Below, one piece after another: positions 1 to 7,710 of a DNA stretch of 9,708 nt. The first letter of the stretch is position 1; the number at the start of each line of letters is the position of its first letter. The notes below the pieces were generated by a model. That model made no database searches. It had not been told where the DNA came from and saw only the letters and a program-made list of their open reading frames with translations. A program made the translations under genes and the position numbers. The stretch is from an uncultured Flavobacteriales bacterium (lineage in GTDB: Bacteria; Bacteroidota; Bacteroidia; Flavobacteriales; Flavobacteriaceae): the NCBI GenBank assembly GCA_913009535.1, contig CAJVXR010000059.1, forward strand, positions 1 through 9,708, given 5' to 3'.

Positions 1-46
1 TTCTATATCAACCAATAGATGAGGGATTAAATACCCCCTATCAAAC

Positions 47-1888
47 TCATTCCACTGTAACAGACTTCGCTAAATTTCTAGGCTGATCAACATTACATTC
101 TCTCATTAGCGCTATATGGTAGCTCAGTAACTGCAGTGGAACTGTAGCCAATAAAGGAACCAATAATTCATTACATTTTGGAATCTCAATATAATGATCT
201 GCTATTTTCTTTACCTCTTTGTCTCCATGACTTACAATAGCAATAACTTTTCCTTTTCTTGCTTTTACTTCTTGAATATTGGAAACTATTTTCTCATAAC
301 TTGAATCCTTAGTAGCAATTACAAAAACGGGCATTTCTTCATCTATTAACGCAATAGGCCCATGCTTCATTTCTGCTGCAGGATATCCTTCAGCATGGAT
401 ATAAGAAATTTCTTTAAGTTTTAAAGCCCCCTCTAAAGCCAATGGAAAATTTATCCCTCTTCCCAAATAAAGTGCATTGGTTGATTTATGGTATATTTTG
501 GCAATTTTTTTAATCAAATCATTTTCTTTCAAAACTGTTTTTAGTTTCTCCGGAATGGTATTCAACTCTACTAATAATCTATTAAATCTTTCATTAGTTA
601 TTGTTCCTTTTCTTTTACCAATCATCATGGCCATAAGAGTTAATATTGTTACTTGTGCCGTAAAGGCCTTTGTAGAGGCTACGCCAATTTCTGGCCCTGC
701 ATGGGTATAAGACCCACAATGAGTTTCTCTAGAAATAGAACTACCCACAACATTACAAATCCCTATTAATGTTGCTTTTCTTTCTTTAGCCAATTTGATT
801 GCTGCTAGAGTATCTGCTGTCTCACCTGATTGAGAGATAGCTATAACTACATCGTCTTCATTTATTATAGGATTTCTATATCTAAATTCTGATGCGTACT
901 CTACTTCTACAGGAATTCTTGCAATTTCTTCAAATAAGTATTCTCCCACTAAGCCCGCATGCCAAGAGGTTCCACAAGCTACAAATATTAATCGTTTAGC
1001 ATTAATTAGCTTTTCTTCATAATCCAAAATCCCGCCTAATGCAACTTTTCCTTGCGAAACGCTAAAACGCCCCCTCATGGAATCTAAAATAGACTGAGGT
1101 TGTTCATATATCTCTTTAAGCATAAAGTGATCATAGCCTCCTTTTTCTAAAGTCTCTAAATGCATTTCTAACTCGTGTATATACGGAGTTTTGTTTTGAT
1201 TTCCAATGGTCTTTAGTTTTAACCCATTTTTTAAGCTTATATGAGCAATTTCTCCGTCTTCTAAATAAACTACATTTTTAGTATATTCTATTATAGGGGT
1301 CGCATCTGATGCGCAAAAGAATTCTCCCTGACCTAACCCCACCACCAAAGGACTTGATTTTCTTGCTGCTATTAGTTCATCGGGATTGTCATCACTTATA
1401 ACTACAATAGCATAAGCTCCGATTACCTCGTTTAAAGCCAATCTTACAGAGTCAAATAAAGGATGTTTCCCGTTTTTGTGAATATCACCAATTAAATGAA
1501 CCAAAACTTCAGTATCTGTTTCGCTTAAAAATTTATGCCCTCTTTGTTCTAATTCCTTTTTTAAGACAGAGTAATTTTCAATAATCCCATTGTGCACAAG
1601 GCTAATTTTTCCATTACTAGATTGGTGAGGATGAGCATTTATATTATTTGGAAGACCATGTGTTGCCCAACGAGTGTGTCCAATGGCAAGATTTCCTTTA
1701 GTGTCTTTATTGCTGGCAAAATCAATTAGATCCTGAACTTTCCCCTTTTGCTTGTAAATATTTACAGACTTATCCTTGTGTATTGCTACTCCTGAGCTGT
1801 CGTAGCCTCTGTATTCCAATCTTTGAAGACCCTTGATTACTATTTCATAGGCATTTTTTTTACCTAAATAAGCTACGATACCACACAT
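47..1888 (-). CDS. glmS: Glutamine--fructose-6-phosphate aminotransferase (isomerizing)
   Basis: Cytosolic enzyme that converts fructose-6-phosphate and glutamine to glucosamine-6-phosphate, the first step toward UDP-GlcNAc for peptidoglycan and lipopolysaccharide. The 613 residues are the full family length. The class II glutamine amidotransferase domain begins with the nucleophile Cys2 (MCGIVAYLG), exposed after Met removal, and carries GHTRWATHG (70-78) and HNGIIENY (99-106). Two SIS domains follow: VACGTSWHAG (303-312) with ISQSGETADT (351-360), then LYLGRGINFPLALEGALKLKE (about 474-493) and the EMKHGP loop (506-511). The C-terminus is the usual DQPRNLAKSVTVE. The start is fixed by Cys2. 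It begins five bases after the DUF4270 stop, so it is probably the last gene of the operon starting at 4063. That gap leaves no room for a glmS ribozyme. No key residue is missing. Confidence 0.97.
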   Translation of the reverse strand: MCGIVAYLGKKNAYEIVIKGLQRLEYRGYDSSGVAIHKDKSVNIYKQKGKVQDLIDFASNKDTKGNLAIGHTRWATHGLPNNINAHPHQSSNGKISLVHNGIIENYSVLKKELEQRGHKFLSETDTEVLVHLIGDIHKNGKHPLFDSVRLALNEVIGAYAIVVISDDNPDELIAARKSSPLVVGLGQGEFFCASDATPIIEYTKNVVYLEDGEIAHISLKNGLKLKTIGNQNKTPYIHELEMHLETLEKGGYDHFMLKEIYEQPQSILDSMRGRFSVSQGKVALGGILDYEEKLINAKRLIFVACGTSWHAGLVGEYLFEEIARIPVEVEYASEFRYRNPIINEDDVVIAISQSGETADTLAAIKLAKERKATLIGICNVVGSSISRETHCGSYTHAGPEIGVASTKAFTAQVTILTLMAMMIGKRKGTITNERFNRLLVELNTIPEKLKTVLKENDLIKKIAKIYHKSTNALYLGRGINFPLALEGALKLKEISYIHAEGYPAAEMKHGPIALIDEEMPVFVIATKDSSYEKIVSNIQEVKARKGKVIAIVSHGDKEVKKIADHYIEIPKCNELLVPLLATVPLQLLSYHIALMRECNVDQPRNLAKSVTVE

Positions 1889-1893
1889 AGATA

Positions 1894-3255
1894 TTAATAT
1901 TTTGTATATGAAATTACTACTTTTGCTTTGTCTTTTTTGGTGGAATTCATCCCATTCAAAACTACTCTATTGGCAGTTATTCCATTTCCATTTGGAAATA
2001 TTTTTATAGTATCGTTAATTGCTTTTTCAGAAATAACTTCATTGAGATGTCTTGTAATATTGAAAGTATAGTTTTTATTAACCACATTAAAATTCCCACC
2101 TAGACTTCCCTCAAACAAATCCGGTAAAAATTCATATCCTCCTTCAATATTTTTTCTTGAAATAAATAAACTACTTGGAGATGGATAGTCGTCATATAGA
2201 TAATCTTCAAATGGTAAAATAATCTCTGCTTTGTTTATTATTATAGGTTTTGCAATCAGAGAGTCAAAACTGGGAATGGTTATTCTTCCATTTATACCGC
2301 CTAGTGTTTGTATAAAAAATTGATTTTGACCAAGAGCAGGTTGGTTAACAACATTTTCTATTTCTGTCCCTGTGTAATCGTGAGCTACTTTATGAAAGTA
2401 AGCACAATTACTATTAATGTTAAAATCAAAATCTAATGTATCATGTTCAGAAAACAGCCCACTAGTGTCTCTGTAAAATAACCTTATTCTAGAAAATGAG
2501 TTAAGTAGATTTATATAATACAGACCGCCATTAATTCCGCTCGCACTTGAAATTTTAACGCCTTTAAAAAATGTCAAAAATTCATTAGCTCCATCGTTTC
2601 CATCTAATGTAGAATTCCCAGATTCGTTTACAATTGGTCTTGCAAATTTCTCAATATCTAAAGGGATTCCTAAAATTGCTTTATCAACTAAACTACCAGA
2701 AAAATAACCAGGAAATAGCGGATTAGACTCAATACTTAAACCATTGGAAATATCTTCTGCTTTTGTAATAACATTGGTAGTGTTGTGATAAGTAGAATCT
2801 TTAAAAATATCTTTATCTAGTATCTCAACATGAAATTCTTGCTCTTCAATATCTCCGTAGTATCCGTCTATTGCCAAGTATAATACTACAGAATCTATAA
2901 CAATATCATTAATATCTCCATTATCAGGTATGAAATTGTAAGATTGTTCCAACCTGATTTGTGTGAAAATAGATGCATTTACCTCGCCAAAAACAGGGTC
3001 TATATAGTTTCCTAGTGGACTAGGGCCGTTTAATTCATCAGTTCTGATGCTGTCCGAAATAACAGAAAAAGTACGTATAGAAAAAGTATCACTATAGATA
3101 GCACCTAAAGTATTGGAGTCTGGATTAATTTCTATTCCAAATTCATTGTCTTCTTTTACACAAGAGCTAAAAAACAATGTTGTGGATAAACCAACGATTA
3201 AAAATAAAAAATTACGTAATTTGATCAATACTATTTGACTAAGCAAGAACTCCAT
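1894..3255 (-). CDS. DUF4270 family surface lipoprotein
   Basis: Envelope lipoprotein of unknown biochemical function, of the Bacteroidota DUF4270 family. A hydrophobic signal segment (KLRNFLFLIVGLSTT) ends in the lipobox FSSC; the acylated Cys codon lies at 3160-3162. The mature protein begins CVKEDNEFG, so K-E-D sits at +2 to +4 after Cys, like the lipoprotein export signal (K followed by acidic residues) described in Capnocytophaga, which suggests surface exposure. The body matches the family as I recall it: an early NTLGAIYSDTFSIRTFSV segment, LGNYIDPVFGEVNA, and a C-terminal RVVLNG followed by VVISYTKY. It has no catalytic motif that I recognise. The start is uncertain. ATG at 3253-3255 overlaps the upstream gene by 17 bases; TTG at 3226-3228 avoids the overlap and gives a classical signal peptide with Cys23. 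An ATG at 3322-3324 would read far back into the neighbour and is unlikely. Confidence 0.88.
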   Translation of the reverse strand: MEFLLSQIVLIKLRNFLFLIVGLSTTLFFSSCVKEDNEFGIEINPDSNTLGAIYSDTFSIRTFSVISDSIRTDELNGPSPLGNYIDPVFGEVNASIFTQIRLEQSYNFIPDNGDINDIVIDSVVLYLAIDGYYGDIEEQEFHVEILDKDIFKDSTYHNTTNVITKAEDISNGLSIESNPLFPGYFSGSLVDKAILGIPLDIEKFARPIVNESGNSTLDGNDGANEFLTFFKGVKISSASGINGGLYYINLLNSFSRIRLFYRDTSGLFSEHDTLDFDFNINSNCAYFHKVAHDYTGTEIENVVNQPALGQNQFFIQTLGGINGRITIPSFDSLIAKPIIINKAEIILPFEDYLYDDYPSPSSLFISRKNIEGGYEFLPDLFEGSLGGNFNVVNKNYTFNITRHLNEVISEKAINDTIKIFPNGNGITANRVVLNGMNSTKKDKAKVVISYTKY

Positions 3256-4063
3256 TTTCACTAAGAACTGTACTGTAAAAATCTTGATGTGCATCAATTG
3301 TTTGCTCTTCTTCATGGTATTCAAGTAGTGGTTTTTTAGAAGCTTTTATAGTTTCCATCAATGAATTATCTATTTCTGGACTGCAAATCCCAACAGCATC
3401 ACTCCATTGAACGCCAATTTCATGAAGTTTATTAACTCCTATAGCCCCATCAATATCAATTTTTGAAATTGGGATTTCGTCAAATTCAAGTTTGGCATCT
3501 AAGTTCTTAGAGAATTTAAGTTTTTCGTCCCTATTGTATACACTGTAAATAACTTTTGCTCCCGAAAAATGAGGATCATTTGCATAGACTGATTTTAAAT
3601 ATACCGGCATTAATGCGGTCATCCATCCATGACAATGTACAATATCAGGCATCCATCCAAGTTTCTTAACTGTTTCTAAAACTCCTCTGCAAAAAAACAT
3701 AGACCTTTCGTCATTGTCTTTAAAATACTTTCCTTTGGCATCTTTAAACAAGAACTTCTTCTTAAAATATTCTTCGTTATCAATAAAATATACTTGAATT
3801 CTAATTTGTGGAATAGATGCAACTTTGATGATCAATGGATGATCATAGTCATTAACAATTAAATTCATTCCCGATAGTCTAATTACTTCATGAAGCTGGT
3901 GTCTCCTTTCATTGATAACCCCGAACCTAGGCATGAAAATTCTAATTTCTTTGTCCGCCTCATGAACACCTTGTGCGACTTTTCTTACGAGACTTGAAAT
4001 TTCTGATTCTATTAAAAATGGATCGATTTCTTGGGTAACATAAAGAATTTTATTTTTTTCCAT
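3239..4063 (-). CDS. GT5-like 'glycogen/starch synthase' N-domain protein
   Basis: A 274-residue cytosolic protein resembling only the N-terminal half (GT5 domain) of glycogen synthase. The opening KILYVTQEIDPF resembles the first strand of GlgA, RIFMPRFGVINERRHQLHEVIRLSG follows near 41-66, and PDIVHCHGWMTALMPVYL (about 139-156) corresponds to the His-containing active-site segment of GlgA. The C-terminal GT-B domain is absent. The N-terminal KxGGL nucleotide-sugar loop of true GlgA is replaced by IESEISSL, so ADP-glucose transfer is doubtful. Flavobacteria carry a conserved gene of this size, usually annotated glycogen/starch synthase, so the length is normal for that family and not a truncation. 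The gene has its own Bacteroidota-type promoter and an AGGAGA Shine-Dalgarno-like element ending ten bases before ATG. It leads the operon with the DUF4270 gene and glmS. A regulatory or non-glycogen sugar-transfer role is possible. Confidence 0.85.
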   Translation of the reverse strand: MEKNKILYVTQEIDPFLIESEISSLVRKVAQGVHEADKEIRIFMPRFGVINERRHQLHEVIRLSGMNLIVNDYDHPLIIKVASIPQIRIQVYFIDNEEYFKKKFLFKDAKGKYFKDNDERSMFFCRGVLETVKKLGWMPDIVHCHGWMTALMPVYLKSVYANDPHFSGAKVIYSVYNRDEKLKFSKNLDAKLEFDEIPISKIDIDGAIGVNKLHEIGVQWSDAVGICSPEIDNSLMETIKASKKPLLEYHEEEQTIDAHQDFYSTVLSENGVLA

Positions 4064-4096
4064 AACTACTAATCTCCTGCTTAAAATAATGAATTA

Positions 4097-4128
4097 CAAA
4101 AATATAAAAAAAAAACACATAAAACCAA
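4097..4128 (-). promoter_or_regulatory. Bacteroidota-type promoter for the GT5-like/DUF4270/glmS operon
   Basis: On the minus strand TATTTTTG (4097-4104) matches the Bacteroidota -7 consensus TAnnTTTG in full, and TTG (4126-4128) fits the -33 element with a 21-base spacer. The -7 box lies 33 bases before the ATG at 4063, leaving a short leader with AGGAGA at 4073-4078. The spacer contains a run of ten A (T on the transcribed sense) at 4106-4115. In AT-rich DNA such matches arise by chance, so the support is position plus the complete match. Confidence 0.55.
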
Positions 4129-4163
4129 CATTTATAGTAGCTTTAATTCAGTTATTATAACTA

Positions 4164-4211
4164 ATGCGAATAGTAAAACAACTCCAAGAATTAAATGAAG
4201 CTTTGGCTTCT
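4164..4211 (+). other. panC: Out-of-frame relic of the panC N-terminus
   Basis: ATG at 4164 opens MRIVKQLQELNEALAS, which looks like the first strand and helix of pantothenate synthetase (family N-termini have the form M-x-I/V-x-x-x-x-E-L). It lies in frame 3, whereas the body of PanC from ATTGGATTTGTTCC onward (4213 on) is in frame 1. The base at 4212 is the nominal point of frame change. In its own frame this segment runs to a stop at 4266-4268 and yields nothing else recognisable. Joined in frame, it would place VPTMG near residue 20, compared with about 27 in E. coli PanC. This suggests a lost 3n+2 bases (about 20) and not a single added base. Confidence 0.6.
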
Positions 4212-4974
4212 GATTGGATTTGTTCCAACCATGGGTTTTCTACACGATGGACATCGCTCATTAATTAATGCATCTAAAAAAAAAGCCGACTTTACAGTAG
4301 TTTCTATATTTATAAATCCTACTCAATTTAATAACCCTACAGATCTAGAAAACTATCCAGTTAGTCTTAAAAAAGATTTAATTATTTTAGAGAAAGATGA
4401 GGTTGATCTTGTTTTTTGCCCTGATTTTGACACTTTATACAACAATGAAAACCCTGTTGAAATTACACTAGGAACTTTAGGTAGTGTTTTGGAAGCAAAA
4501 AAAAGAAAAGGTCATTTTCATGGAGTTATTAGAGTTGTAAATCTATTTTTCAAACTAATAAATCCCAATTATGCATTTTTTGGGGAAAAAGATTACCAAC
4601 AGTATTTAATTATTAATCAATTTACTAAGGTTGCTTTTCCGCAAATTGAAATAATTATGTGCCCAACTTATCGAGAACAAAGTGGCTTAGCAATGAGTTC
4701 TAGAAATAGCAGACTTTCATCTGAAGATTTTGATAAATCAATTGAGATATATAGAGTCCTTACATTTTGCAAGAAAAATTTTAATTTTTCTAATAGAGAA
4801 GATATAGAAAAAATATGTTTAAAAAAATTATCAGTATTTTCTGAGCCAGAATATTTTGAAATTAGACATTCCAATGATTTATTAAACAATGGTGGTAAAT
4901 TACAAAGTTGGAGAGCATTTGCTGCAACAAACTTGGGCGGTATTAGGTTAATTGATAATATTGTACTTGACTAA
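4195..4974 (+). CDS. panC: Pantothenate synthetase (pantoate--beta-alanine ligase), N-terminus disrupted
   Basis: Cytosolic ATP-dependent ligase that joins pantoate and beta-alanine to make pantothenate for coenzyme A. In this frame the catalytic core is intact: PTMGFLHDGH (11-20) with both HxxH-type histidines, SIFINPTQF (37-45), YPVSLKKDL, GHFHGV (106-111), AFFGEKDYQQ (127-136) and REQSGLAMSSRNSRL (160-174), ending with RLIDN. The length of 259 compares with roughly 280 for the family. About 20 N-terminal residues are missing because the matching N-terminus lies in another frame at 4164-4211. The ATG at 4195 sits by chance just before the first core strand and might allow initiation, but no Shine-Dalgarno is visible. 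The conserved core argues for recent damage, a sequencing or assembly indel, or a working shortened protein, and against an old pseudogene. The 3' end overlaps the next gene by one base (TAATG). Confidence 0.85.
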   Translation: MKLWLLIGFVPTMGFLHDGHRSLINASKKKADFTVVSIFINPTQFNNPTDLENYPVSLKKDLIILEKDEVDLVFCPDFDTLYNNENPVEITLGTLGSVLEAKKRKGHFHGVIRVVNLFFKLINPNYAFFGEKDYQQYLIINQFTKVAFPQIEIIMCPTYREQSGLAMSSRNSRLSSEDFDKSIEIYRVLTFCKKNFNFSNREDIEKICLKKLSVFSEPEYFEIRHSNDLLNNGGKLQSWRAFAATNLGGIRLIDNIVLD

Positions 4975-5930
4975 TGAAAAATAAATTAATCAAGGTCCTA
5001 AAGATTTTTCTGCCAATTGCTATTGGTATATATCTTACATGGTATTTTGTATCAAATTCCACATTAACAGAAAAAGAATATTTTTTACAATCTTTATCAG
5101 AAGTTAATTATGGATGGATTTTAGTTGCTTTAATAATAGCTTTTTTTGCCCACCTAAGTAGAGCATACAGATGGAAATATTTGCTGGAAACCCTTGATTT
5201 AAAACCTAAGTTAAGCCTCATGTATCACAGTGTTATGATTGGCTATATTATTAATCTAACCATTCCAAGATCTGGAGAACTGGCTAGAGCAGCCTATTTT
5301 AGCAGATATCAGAAAACAAAATCGGATCAAATTTTTGGAACTATTGTTATTGAAAGAGTAATTGACCTAGTAATGTTTGCTTTGGTGTTTTTTATTGCTT
5401 TTTTATTTCAAGCAGATCAAGATAAATTTAATGAGCTCAGACAAATATCCAATGGCTCTTCTAATCCTTATTTAATCCCTTCTTTATTAATTTTAGGATT
5501 TATTTTCTTAGGGGTTTTAGCAGGCATAAAGAAAGTTAGAGTTAAAGTTTTAAATTTTCTAAAAGGAATAATCCAAGGTGCGACAGCTATATTAAGATTA
5601 AAAAATAAAATTGGTTTTTTAATTCATACTTTTTTTATATGGGCTTGCTATATCACTATGTTGTGGATAAGTGCCATGGCACTTACAGATATTGAAAATA
5701 TTACTATAAACGCAGTATTTGCTAGTTTCGTGGCAGGAGCAATAGCTATTGGGGCCACACCTGGAGGAATTGGTCTTTATCCAATAATGGTTGCATCAGT
5801 TTTAACAGAGCTTTATGGATACGACGGTCAAGTTGCTAAGTCTTTTGGAATGCTAATGTGGTCCTCCCAAACAATATTTATGATATTATTAGGAATAATT
5901 TCTCTAATTGCTATCAAAAAAGAAAATTAG
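4974..5930 (+). CDS. LPG_synthase_TM / flippase-like integral membrane protein
   Basis: Inner-membrane protein of the lysylphosphatidylglycerol synthase transmembrane (UPF0104/AglD-like) superfamily, 318 residues and complete. Likely membrane segments are near 7-26, 48-65, 83-97, 129-146, 166-184, 214-237, 246-277 and 291-314. Family-type motifs are RAYRW (63-67), the [13 protein letters not shown] stretch (94-106) and [11 protein letters not shown] (260-270). It lacks the C-terminal soluble aminoacyl-transfer domain of MprF, so it should not be called a lysyl-PG synthase; lipid or glycan-lipid translocation is the usual guess for stand-alone members. The ATG shares its A with the panC stop (TAATG at 4972-4976), so translation is probably coupled to panC. 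In many flavobacteria, as I recall, panD lies between these two genes; here it does not. The 3' end overlaps the end of convergent aspS by four bases. Confidence 0.88.
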   Translation: MKNKLIKVLKIFLPIAIGIYLTWYFVSNSTLTEKEYFLQSLSEVNYGWILVALIIAFFAHLSRAYRWKYLLETLDLKPKLSLMYHSVMIGYIINLTIPRSGELARAAYFSRYQKTKSDQIFGTIVIERVIDLVMFALVFFIAFLFQADQDKFNELRQISNGSSNPYLIPSLLILGFIFLGVLAGIKKVRVKVLNFLKGIIQGATAILRLKNKIGFLIHTFFIWACYITMLWISAMALTDIENITINAVFASFVAGAIAIGATPGGIGLYPIMVASVLTELYGYDGQVAKSFGMLMWSSQTIFMILLGIISLIAIKKEN

Positions 5931-7690
5931 TCTTTTAATTTTGGAAGGTTTATCTCCAATTCATCTAGTTGAAATTGGTCAATTTTAGATGGCGCTTCAA
6001 TCATAACATCTCTTCCTTGATTATTTTTTGGAAATGCAATAAACTCTCTGATATTGTCTTTACCCCCAAATAGAGCACAAAGTCTGTCAAATCCAAAGGC
6101 AATTCCTCCGTGTGGAGGAGCTCCATATTCAAATGCACTCATTAAAAATCCAAATTGGGCTTCGGCTTCTTCTTTGCTAAATCCAAGAATCTCAAACATT
6201 TTTTCCTGAATTTTTCTATCGTGAATTCTTATAGATCCGCCTCCAATCTCTACTCCGTTAATAGCCAAGTCATAAGCATTGGCTCTGACATTTTCAGGTT
6301 TGGACTCTAGCATAGCTAAATCACTGGTTTTGGGAGATGTAAATGGATGATGCATTGCATGAAAACTATGGGTTTTTTCATCTTTTTCTAAAAGTGGAAA
6401 ATCAACCACCCAAACAGGCTTGAAGACTTTTGGATCTCTCAATCCTAGACGACTCCCCATTAATAATCTTAATTCATTCATTTGACTTTGAATATCTGAT
6501 TTTTTGCCACTTAAAACTAATAGTAAATCACCAGGACTGGCACCACATTTTTCTGCCCACTGTTTTAAATTAGATGCATCGTAAAATTTATCTACCGATG
6601 ATTTGAAAGTTTGATCTTCGTTATATTTAACATAAACAAGACCTCTAGCTCCAATTTGTGGTCTTTTTACCCAATCGGTTAATTCATCTAATTTTTTTCT
6701 TGAATATTCTGCACCACCAGAAACACTTATTGCAACTATTGATTCAGATTCATCAAAAACTTTAAAGCCTTTTCCTTTTGCAAGATCATCTAAGTAAGAC
6801 AATTCCATTTCAAATCTTATGTCAGGTTTGTCAGAACCATATTTTTCAATAGCATCACGGTAAGAAATGACTGGAAATGAGCTTGGAAATTCTGTTTTTA
6901 GGATTTTTTTGAAAAGAAATTTAATTAATCCTTCAAAAGTATCTAATACTTCTTGTTGGTTGACAAAAGCCATTTCACAATCAATTTGAGTAAATTCTGG
7001 TTGCCTGTCGGATCTTAAATCCTCATCTCTAAAACATTTTACAATTTGAAAATAACGATCGTATCCACTTACCATTAGTAGCTGCTTAAATGTTTGTGGA
7101 GATTGAGGGAGTGCGTAAAACTGTTGTTTATTCATTCTGCTAGGAACTATAAAATCACGGGCTCCTTCAGGTGTTGACTTTATCAAATAAGGAGTTTCAA
7201 TTTCTAAAAAATTATTTTGGTGAAAGAAATTTCGAATTTCAATACTCATCTCGCTTCTTAGCACTAAATTTTGTTGCAAAGGATTTCTTCTCAAATCAAG
7301 AAACCTATATTTCATCCTTAGCTCTTCTCCGCCATCCGTTTCGTCTTCAATAGTAAATGGAGGTGTTTTGGACTCATTTAAAACTGTGATTTTCTCCACC
7401 TCTATTTCGATTTCCCCGGTATTAATTTTTAAATTTTTATTGCTTCTTTCTTTTACAACTCCATCTACTTCGATAACCCATTCTCTATTTAATTCTCTTG
7501 CTTTTGCAGATAGGTCTTTATCTAACTCTTCATTAAATGCCAATTGAGTAATTCCATATCTGTCTCTAAGATCAACGAATGTCATTCCTCCTAAATCTCT
7601 TGATTTTTGAACCCATCCGCATAATTTGACCTTTTGATGGATATTCTCAATTCGTAATTGACCATTGTTGTGTGTTCTATACATTTTCAT
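5927..7690 (-). CDS. aspS: Aspartyl-tRNA synthetase, bacterial type
   Basis: Class II aminoacyl-tRNA synthetase that charges tRNA-Asp in the cytosol. The 587 residues match full bacterial AspRS. Domains in order: N-terminal OB-fold anticodon-binding domain (about 1-105; [23 protein letters not shown]), motif 1 region with [20 protein letters not shown] (161-180), the [11 protein letters not shown] segment (196-206), motif 2 [18 protein letters not shown] (220-237), a GAD insertion of the bacterial subtype (roughly 290-420), and motif 3 [10 protein letters not shown] (528-537). ATG codons at 7690 and 7684 both work; many relatives begin at the second (MYRTH). It starts 20 bases after the stop of the protease gene and may be co-transcribed with it. 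The 3' end overlaps the convergent flippase-like gene (5927-5930), with no room for a separate terminator. Confidence 0.97.
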   Translation of the reverse strand: MKMYRTHNNGQLRIENIHQKVKLCGWVQKSRDLGGMTFVDLRDRYGITQLAFNEELDKDLSAKARELNREWVIEVDGVVKERSNKNLKINTGEIEIEVEKITVLNESKTPPFTIEDETDGGEELRMKYRFLDLRRNPLQQNLVLRSEMSIEIRNFFHQNNFLEIETPYLIKSTPEGARDFIVPSRMNKQQFYALPQSPQTFKQLLMVSGYDRYFQIVKCFRDEDLRSDRQPEFTQIDCEMAFVNQQEVLDTFEGLIKFLFKKILKTEFPSSFPVISYRDAIEKYGSDKPDIRFEMELSYLDDLAKGKGFKVFDESESIVAISVSGGAEYSRKKLDELTDWVKRPQIGARGLVYVKYNEDQTFKSSVDKFYDASNLKQWAEKCGASPGDLLLVLSGKKSDIQSQMNELRLLMGSRLGLRDPKVFKPVWVVDFPLLEKDEKTHSFHAMHHPFTSPKTSDLAMLESKPENVRANAYDLAINGVEIGGGSIRIHDRKIQEKMFEILGFSKEEAEAQFGFLMSAFEYGAPPHGGIAFGFDRLCALFGGKDNIREFIAFPKNNQGRDVMIEAPSKIDQFQLDELEINLPKLKD

Positions 7691-7710
7691 TAAAAATATA
7701 ACTTAATATA

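Noticed and set aside
21..39. GAGGG ... CCCCCT as a terminator hairpin after glmS
   Set aside because: It supports only about three to four pairs with an eight-base loop, and no T-run follows on the minus strand.
477..710. Open frame antisense to glmS, and similar ones at 4668-4889, 7171-7353, 8633-8950 and 9222-9554
   Set aside because: Each lies opposite a strongly conserved gene, has no recognisable motif or ribosome-binding site, and is what low-GC coding DNA produces by chance.
1886..1896. glmS ribozyme or other leader regulator upstream of glmS
   Set aside because: Only five bases separate glmS from the preceding stop codon, so there is no room for a structured leader outside coding sequence.
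3256..3324. Longer DUF4270 start at ATG 3324
   Set aside because: It would overlap the upstream gene by 86 bases and put a hydrophilic MNTMKKSKQL stretch before the signal peptide.
4138..4145. TAGCTTTA as the panC -7 box
   Set aside because: It misses the final G of TAnnTTTG and has no TTG at a suitable distance upstream, so I did not list it as a promoter.
4195..4230. Programmed ribosomal frameshift in panC
   Set aside because: There is no slippery heptamer or stimulatory stem near 4200-4215, and the shortened distance to VPTMG points to lost bases instead.
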